A stretch of DNA of 44,899 nucleotides from Nephromyces sp. MM_2019. Lineage: Eukaryota > Apicomplexa > Aconoidasida > Nephromycida. Shown one piece after another: positions 38,117 through 44,899 of this stretch (its first letter is position 1; every line of letters begins with the position of its first letter). The DNA is taken from assembly GCA_015657535.1 (NCBI GenBank), contig JADHZB010002114.1:2141-47039 (forward strand), read 5' to 3'. A model generated the notes under the pieces. The model did no database searches. It was not told where the DNA came from and saw only the letters and a program-made list of their open reading frames with translations. A program made the translations under genes and the position numbers.

Positions 38117-41115
38117 ATGGTAAAACCATGGAATGACTCGCGGGTTAAATACGAGTTAAGAGGGATTGGGAGCTTCGCGCAATTTGCGAGGATTTAAGCC
38201 TTTCCTCAGCATCGCTTAAGGCGCAGCAAAATACTTGGAGTCTCCGGTGATTCGAAGCTGAGGCGATGACTTAAGGTAGAAGGCGAATGTCGTAGGCCGT
38301 GTCAGGTGCCCAGCAAGCCAAAAGAAGCCGGACTTCGTTACGATAGGAAAGTTCAATGTGGTCACGCCCCGCACTCGTACAGAAGCCGAGCCGGCCGTAT
38401 ATGAGCTCTCCCCTGCGTACTTTCACATGTGCGGAGGGCTCGCTTCGTGATTGTAGCTTTGGCGCAGTGCCTGGTTGCCGTGATGGCCGTGTGTCTCGGC
38501 CATATTCAGCTTGAACCCAAGTAGGCTGTTAACCCGTCGAGCAATCAACCGACGTACGCGGGAAGTGCTTGAAGCGCAGAGTAGGGATATCAAGCGAGCA
38601 CTGATGAATTCCAAGCTCAAGCGAGCACTGATGAATTCCAAGCTCAAGCGAGCACTGATGAATTCCAAGCTTCAAGCGCTTGAACGGAAGTCCATGGAAA
38701 GGCGCGGATGCTACGAAAGAACTGGTGAATCCCATTTTACCAGTGTCGAACGTATGTCAATGCAGAGCGGGATGCTACAAGACGCTGGTGAAGGCCTGTG
38801 TCCCCATGAATTATCGTATCTCGGTAAATCATCGTTTCTAGGTGAATTGAATCGTTTCTCGAGCATTACAACTTAGAGGGTATCAAGGTTTGAGCTCAAC
38901 AAGGTGCTTCTACGTTCCTTGCGGGAGTGACGCAACCAGGGGCGCCAGGTGCAACCACCAGTCGAACAAGCGTCCGATTGGGAGCATCCAGAGGAAACGC
39001 ATGCACCGAGGTTTTCAGCTCCCTATAGCGAAATGCTCACCAGCTCAGCATTGGGAGGTGCGCGGATCTCACGTCCAAAATTTGAGGTTTGATGATAAAG
39101 CAGTTCAACGCAAACGAGTTCTCAGAGTCGCCGTAGTGGTTTGACTATTTTCAACTAGCGCCCACTGGATACGATCTCATACAGTTCTTCACGGTTAACT
39201 TAAGTTTAATTTTGTTGGCTCGGATAGTTGGACTGAGCTCCTAAGACCCCCTATGGGGCTGACTTGTTCCTTGAGCTGATCGATGGTATGTGACGAAGCC
39301 ACTGTGATTGGGTTTGCATTTCATAGTACCTAGCTGTGTGGTCATACTAGCATATCGAATGGCATGATGAATTTTTAGCGAATGAAAGCACGGGGGAGAG
39401 CATGATGACCCAGAAAATGAGCTTTGGTAATTGCGGGTTGGAAAAGGGCTACATACGAAGTTAGATGCACAATTGATTTTCTTTGGTTTGTGTGTGTGTG
39501 CATATCTTACTGATGGTGTGGAGAGACAAATGAAATGGTGCAGGGGATTTACGGAATCAGGTAATTAATTGAGCGAGCGTTGCTAGGGCAACAGCAGTGC
39601 CTCTACGTGTCAATAATAGTTGGCGCTGGCATTGCCTGTAAAATTCAAGAAATCGTTGCACATGGTGGGCTTCAGGGATACAAGTGAGTGCTACATTGAG
39701 TTTGCTAAACCATTTAGCACGTAATTATCAGAATCAAAGGGTTTAGTGCTTTAATTGTTGCTCCCAGTATTCAAAGTGATCTAATTCAGATGGGGGTGCA
39801 GCAGCGAAGCTGAACAGTTCCCCGTGCAATTACCATTCAGGCAAAAAAATATGGGAAGAATTATATCGAAAAAGATAATAGTTGCGTGTGTGGCCATTTT
39901 GGCATACCGAGACCGAGATAGAAATTGCTTAGTTCTATTTAAGAAAAGCGATACTCAACAACTACTATCGTATGGTGGGATCATGGCGCTAGTGATGATA
40001 GTATGCTGATCTACTAGTTGCGAAGCCGAGGGAAGGTGTTTTGAAGCTGAAAATGTCAGTCTTGTCTACCAAAAGTAAGGCTGATGCTCTGCTTATTGGG
40101 AGCTAGTCTTACAAACCTTGGGGTATATTTAAAGCAGGTATTATCGTTTTCTGGTATTTTCGCAGCGCTTGTTGCTAGTTGCTGCACGTAGGCACTGAGG
40201 GCTGCTGCATGATGTAGGCACCTACGCATGTCTAGTGGAACAGTGGATTTAACCAGATGTTGAGCACTAATTTCAGGTCCTTTACGTTGCTGAGTTGTGG
40301 TAGCCAAGGATGAATCTCGAGGATATGATTCTCGTGTTTACGAAGCGCGTTTGCCAATGGCGGCTGCACCGGTAGGTTCTTTGCCGCACTGGTCTCTCAC
40401 TCCCTTCAAGCATACGCCATTTTATAGATGTATCAAGAGTGACCTTGCGATGGTGTCGCTACCGCCAACGCCACTACCAGTATCCCGGCCTTATTGAAGG
40501 TACTTTTGTAGGTATCCTTGTTATAACTATTAGAAGGTGGTTTTTATCTAATTTTGCGGCCCGAGTGGGCGGAGAACTTGCGGTCTTCGCTACTGGTGCC
40601 ATCAATGATCACATTAGGGCCTATAGCAGTCGGTCCGCCTTTAGAGTCCATGGTTGCCACGTTTGCACCGATTCATTTTCAACCTTTGAAATTAGCGGGG
40701 AGTGGAGCAACATTAGATCGAGGATCTCGTTGGCCATGCAGACGCTTCAGTCAGCTGTTTGTGCTTCTGCTGGTGGCGATATACAGCTGCATTTAGCGCG
40801 GCGCTGCCAATCGAACACATTAATGATATGGAATGACTTGTCTCATCTGTACATCCCTCCAACTGCAATAATTTTTACGTGACCAGCAGTACTTAGTTTA
40901 GCTGCTAACATAAAAAGCGACACCTGAGCTTCAATCAAATTTTACTTCACAGAGAATGCAGGTAAGCCTACAAAGATCCGAAGCTGGAGATTATGCAATG
41001 GAAAATTTTCTTTTTACAGCGTGAGCATGTGCTTGGGGTGACTGGGAACAAACTAAAAACTTTACGCGCATATTTTCAAAATATTGACACAGGCGAGCGC
41101 GCTACGTTCCTTTAA
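38117..41115 (+). CDS. Candidate multi-exon gene with 9-residue tandem repeats
   Basis: Family not recognised. Segments chaining in phase are 38117-38154 (ATG), 38510-38823, 39587-39683, 39841-39974, 40304-40479, 40566-40760 and 41020-41115 (TAA). They give about 349 residues, plus a possible 9-nt exon before the last. The second exon is basic (RLLTRRAINRRTREVLEAQ) and contains three perfect copies of KRALMNSKL. The third and fourth contain hydrophobic stretches (VSIIVGAGIACKIQEIV and KKIIVACVAILAY). The last reads LGVTGNKLKTLRAYFQNID. Segments 38510-38823, 39841-39974 and 41020-41115 have the best borders. The first exon (donor GTTAAG) and the exons between 40304 and 40760 are uncertain. A competing frame, open for about 170 codons from 40372 to 40882, overlaps the latter. 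Another possible exon is 40047-40074 (donor GTAAGG). The region may hold one gene or pieces of two. Confidence 0.33.
38591..38671 (+). repeat. 27-bp tandem repeat, three perfect copies
   Basis: Copies lie at 38591-38617, 38618-38644 and 38645-38671 with no mismatches. A partial fourth start (CAAGCG) follows after one extra T. The period is nine codons, so the repeat keeps the frame and encodes KRALMNSKL three times within the candidate exon 38510-38823. The perfect identity suggests recent expansion. Confidence 0.97.
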
Positions 41116-42051
41116 AGCATCGAACAGTATATATTACCAAGTAGAACCTCATGAAATAAAAGCCTTCACTTGATCGTTGCAAAATCCCCTCCTTCACTTG
41201 CTGAGTCGGCAATACTGCATGTTTTACTTTTGAACATCCCTGGGAGTGAGGCAAAGATAACGTACACTTGGCTCACGTTGCATAATAAACGACCGGTTTC
41301 ATCACGGCCCCGAACAGAGTGTTGCCACCATCTTACTCATTCTTTAAAGATGAGGAAAACGTGGCTATAGAAAGCTACCCAGTGTGAATCATGGTTTTAA
41401 TAAGTCCTCGTAAAGGCTCGCGTTGTGCCTGCTATTAATATAAAATTAAACTATATGGGCGATGAGTCATGCTCTTTAATTCCGTGCTTTAACCCTTGGT
41501 GTCAAAAAAGTATCGCATTTACTGTAAAGCGTAAGATACAGAGCAACGGTCACTAACGTTGCTCTGAATGCTAAACGGTAGTCCATCCATTCGCTACGAC
41601 TGCAAGATGTCCGCCAATAATAGAGGTAAAGCATTCTATCTGTAGAAGGCATGCTTTTTTTGGTACCTATGCCTATGGATTCCTTGATAAGAAATAAAAC
41701 GTGAGAGACGGCAATAGAACTTCTAAGAGTAGAATATCGCGCATCTTTCCCACAGCGTCACATTTATTTGCCGCATATCCTGACTATACTTTCCTCTGAT
41801 TTCATGTGCCGACATACTAGGGAGAGCTACATACACCGGCCAACCGGGTATTTTACACTTTTTTTAACATAGACAACCCAGCTGAAATCATAAAGAAAAG
41901 AGTTTACAACAAATTATTGATTTCAAATTTATAAAAATTATTGCTGATGAAGCATCATCTGCATCGACTCAGCAGGAATAGTGATCTGGGAAAAAAATAA
42001 TAGTTTAGTTTGCTGACTCGACTTATGGAGTACACCAAGATATTAGATATC
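41116..42051. other. Intergenic stretch between converging genes
   Basis: AT-rich, between the stop of the plus-strand candidate (41115) and the stop of the minus-strand gene (42052), so it would hold both 3' flanks. One 66-codon plus frame (41170-41370) has no motif. Nothing else was recognised. Confidence 0.45.
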
Positions 42052-43667
42052 TTAAGGAAGCTTCATAAGCCTTTTAATCAAATCCAAGGCAATCCTTGAA
42101 CCTCTCTGATCATCGTGTGACGTCTGCTTGAGATGAAAAGATAGCGCTACATGGGCGTCTGGCCGTAATACCAAGACCTTTTGTAAATCTTCACCCCCGC
42201 AAGCACCAAGGAAAGTCTCTGCAAGGGGAGGGAATAAAGTAGGACAATTGAATTCAATGAATTGCAAAGTAAACGAATACCAGAATCGTAGAGGATGCTA
42301 CTGTGCAAATATAACGAAGTGACAAAAATTATTAGTGCACAAAAAATTGCAATTTTATCGACAATAATACAAATAGCAATAGTCATTTATTTCCTCAGTG
42401 ACGCTTGCTTCGCAGCCGCTATATATTTAATTATAAACACAAAGAAATTGCTCATAGCTGTACGGCTTATTTTTTTGTATGGCTACCTTGCAGAACTCAT
42501 TGCCTATTATTGCTCCCAGTAACAACATCAAGTGGGGGCTAAAGTCCTTGCGAGCGCATGCAAATCAACACACGCAGAGATATTTCCTGCTTACATATAA
42601 TTTTTTACTGCCAATTTGGAAGATTTATCCGATTAGCGATACCACTATATATACATCAACATACCACACATGCCATTGTATCTATATACGCAAGTTATAT
42701 TTTTACACACTCAAAACAGAATAGCCTAGTGAACTGAAACAGAAGAAAAATTTCAGCTAACTCTTAATTTCTGGAGAACTAAAAGCAATCCTGAATCTTG
42801 CATCTACATGATCATTGACTCCCGTAAAGCTTCCTAATTTCATTAGATATTCCGGTGAGTTTCTGAGTGGAAGCTTGTTGATCCTTGTATTTTGACCAAC
42901 AAGCAAATCATCAGCGTTATCTGAAGCAGTTTTAGGGTTGATGTGCTGATTCTTCCCAAAGTCTGCATTGCTCATTGTAGAATCGCTAGTCGTTCGAGAA
43001 GGAAGAGGGACCTCCGTTTGTTGAGCATTGGATAAAAAACTACTTCTGGCGAGAAATTCTCTAGGAGCATCGGTGCATAAAGCCTAATAAAAAAAATGGA
43101 CAAGGAGGAAAATCTCACCTTCTGAAACGATTAAGAATGCAAACGCAGTATTCCATAAAGGGCATAAATGAACGAAGCTTTTGAAACAAAGATTGCAGGG
43201 GAAAAAACTCAACGGTTTAAGAGGTATAAGAAGGAAGGCATGCTTTAACCCTTATAAATATTTTGCGATTAGGTAATGAAATTTTGTGTAAATCTACTAT
43301 TCTTCAGAAGATTACAGCATGACGAAAATTAAGAGCACTGCAACATCTCTAATATAATGATGATTCAAGCGACACAGAAATAACAACGGGATGAGATTTC
43401 AGTGAAAAGGATGAAAAAGCGTTCTCAAGCCTCTGAAGGGGTTGATTTAGGGCTGAGATGAGATTTCAGTGAAAAGGAGGAAAAAGCGTTCTCAGGCCTC
43501 TAAAGCGTTAGAGAAAGGGCGAAATTTCAACCTTTTCAATACACAGCGTATTTACCTGTGAAGAATGCTCTTCTGGTTGGTTCCACATAACAAAGAATTT
43601 GGGAATCACAAAGAAGGCGTTTGCCATTTCTACATCTTCCAAAAATATTTTGATGAGTGCATAGAAC
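42052..43667 (-). CDS. 3' exons of an unrecognised gene
   Basis: Family not recognised. Three exons join in phase on the minus strand: 43667-43556, 43083-42762 and 42218-42052 (TAA stop at 42054-42052), giving about 200 C-terminal residues. Borders are good: acceptors CTACAG, TTATTAG and CCTTGCAG; donors GTAAAT and GTTAGC. A 16-nt exon at 44018-44003 would fit upstream in phase but is weak. The first part is hydrophobic and aromatic (ALIKIFLEDVEMANAFFVIP), likely one or two helices. A polar Ser/Thr/Asn/Gln linker of about 70 residues follows. The end is a compact segment including ARFRIAFSSPEIKKTFLG and, at the terminus, IALDLIKRLMKLP. Without splicing, the middle exon would stop at 42757. 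The start lies further right, probably beyond the window. The gene converges on the plus-strand candidate. Confidence 0.62.
43390..43505. repeat. Two-copy direct repeat, 49 bp, period 67
   Basis: Copies at 43390-43438 and 43457-43505 differ at three positions and are separated by 18 bp. They lie in the predicted intron between minus-strand exons 43667-43556 and 43083-42762. No coding reading links them. Confidence 0.9.
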
Positions 43668-43830
43668 CTGTAGCAGTGAAAGGCATCGTGCTAAATCAAA
43701 GACCACTCTGCGTCATCTGACTAGAAGAAATATGGTGATAAAGTGTACAAAAATACTTGTGCTATACAAATTCTAGCTTGTAGATACAAGCTAGAGTTGT
43801 GAGTATGAGTACGGAATTTTGAGTTATCTT

Positions 43831-43863
<33 letters not shown>

Positions 43864-44899
43864 CTTCGTGTGTGTGTGTGTGTGTGTGAGCTTCGTGTGA
43901 CAAAAAAAAGTCAAAAGCACATCAGAGACGGTGATAGATAGTAGTGTTTGCACACAGAATTGTACGCTGGAGAGACCAGCATTTGTACACAGAAATGCAT
44001 ACCAAAAACCAAAACTTTCTGGGAAAAAACTAAGGCGAAAAAGAAATCACAAGGATGATTTTGAACTTTAATGTTGGCAAATTTAGACTGACAATCAGCA
44101 ATGCCAAGCGTTGCTCGCTCGTGCACACCGGGGGTTATATCTTAAAGCTTTATAGCAAAAAAAGACTGACAATTTCCAGGAAAATAACAGAACGCAATAA
44201 GCTGAGGCAGGAGACATTAAAAAAGGCAAATCGATCGTAGAAAGTCTGGAAACAGCTGTAAAAGAAGCAGAAGAAGGAAAAACTTGGATGAAGAAGTAGT
44301 TGTGATGAGATAATGAAGTAGTAGGAAAACTCAGTAAATTGCAGGTAAAGCAGTAAAAAAGTGCTCAAAAAAGGCATTGGAAGACACTAAATGAGAAAAT
44401 GAAGTTCCACCACGACAGTTCAACGTACGCAGCAGTGGCAAGATTGAAGATGCTATGCTTTTCTAATAGCACACATTAATTCTCATTCATGGCATTCTGT
44501 TTATAGAAAAACACACTTTAGCAAAACCAAAAAAGGGAGAAACCAAAGTAGAAGAAACACATCTACACATAATTTTCAGTGATCACAACTAAACGATGAA
44601 AAGCAAACTTTTTAGAGTTTCTTGCAGAGTGAAGAGAGACTAGAGTTTTAAAGGTAATTCAAAGAGCAAAAAGGAGCGATTTCTCCTTTAAAAGTGAAAA
44701 AATCTCAACATTTATAGCCTCATTCTAGACGTGTGTAGAGCTCAAATCATGAAGGCCAAAGGACTCGAGATTCACCAAATAAAGATGTTTTTTCAACAGA
44801 AAGAGGGTGGCGAGAAGGTGGTGAGAGATGGATGAGAGATAGGATGGCAGACACAGTAATACGCAAAGAGAGATAGAGGGAGAAAGATAGGCGACAGAA
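43668..44899 (-). other. Upstream intronic sequence of the right-hand gene
   Basis: Purine-rich on plus, so pyrimidine-rich in the sense of the minus-strand gene, especially 44760-44899. The only exon suggested is the weak 16-nt 44018-44003. Minus frames at 43911-44126 and 44150-44377 are Phe/Leu/Cys-rich and lack support. Confidence 0.4.
43832..43899. repeat. (GT)n microsatellite in two blocks
   Basis: Two GT tracts, each followed by GAGCTTCGTGTG, so the whole block looks duplicated. It lies upstream of the minus-strand exon 43667-43556 and is therefore probably intronic. The Thr-His frame on minus is a product of the repeat. Confidence 0.95.

Noticed and set aside
39620..39660. VGAGIA as a dinucleotide-binding Rossmann motif
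   Set aside because: The motif is partial and the following residues do not continue a Rossmann fold. It is more likely a hydrophobic segment.
39841..39974. Similarity to a TRAPP/longin-type N-terminus
   Set aside because: The pattern of a beta strand with ACVAIL is suggestive, but the downstream exons do not match that family.

Overview
The window looks like nuclear DNA of a eukaryote, most likely an apicomplexan or close alveolate relative. The genes are split by GT-AG introns, exons are often very short, and introns carry T/G-rich sequence and (TG)n microsatellites. The clearest taxonomic clue is a sugar transporter of 503 residues. Its length, its first-loop Trp-Cys...Gly-Glu motif, its sugar-site residues and its C-terminal KETKG...SPY tail all resemble the single hexose transporter (HT1) of Plasmodium and piroplasms. 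No bacterial-style operon, tRNA, rRNA, CRISPR array or recognisable mobile element was seen. The genus cannot be named from this sequence.

Layout from left to right: (i) 0-5.3 kb, plus strand: the 3' part of an intron-rich gene for an unrecognised, probably helical protein, with three TG/CA microsatellites. (ii) 5.6-6.4 kb: a weak cluster of phase-matched candidate exons. (iii) 6.4-9.7 kb: no supported gene. (iv) 9.7-15.75 kb, plus strand: a T/G-rich leader and a cleanly reconstructed eight-exon gene for a 285-residue protein with an N-terminal membrane anchor and no family I recognise. (v) 15.75-20.3 kb: no supported gene. (vi) 20.28-25.23 kb, plus strand: a three-exon gene for Golgi tether subunit COG6, 1109 residues, larger than the yeast and animal proteins. 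(vii) 26.1-27.4 kb and 29.5-30.0 kb: two small candidate plus-strand genes of unknown function. (viii) 30.0-35.3 kb: no supported gene. (ix) 35.35-37.35 kb, minus strand: the hexose transporter in two exons. (x) 38.1-41.1 kb, plus strand: a head-to-head candidate gene with a perfect 27-bp coding tandem repeat in its second exon. (xi) 42.05 kb to the right edge, minus strand: the 3' exons of another unrecognised gene.

Strand composition tracks transcription. Introns are rich in T and G on the sense strand, so plus-strand genes sit in T/G-rich DNA and minus-strand genes in A/C-rich DNA. The switch near 38.1 kb marks a probable divergent promoter. The two identified genes do different jobs: hexose uptake at the parasite surface, and retrograde traffic within the Golgi. 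Nothing shows that the neighbouring genes act in one pathway. Exon coordinates were worked out by hand from open frames, GT/AG borders and codon phase. The eight-exon gene, COG6 and the transporter are firm; the other models are provisional.
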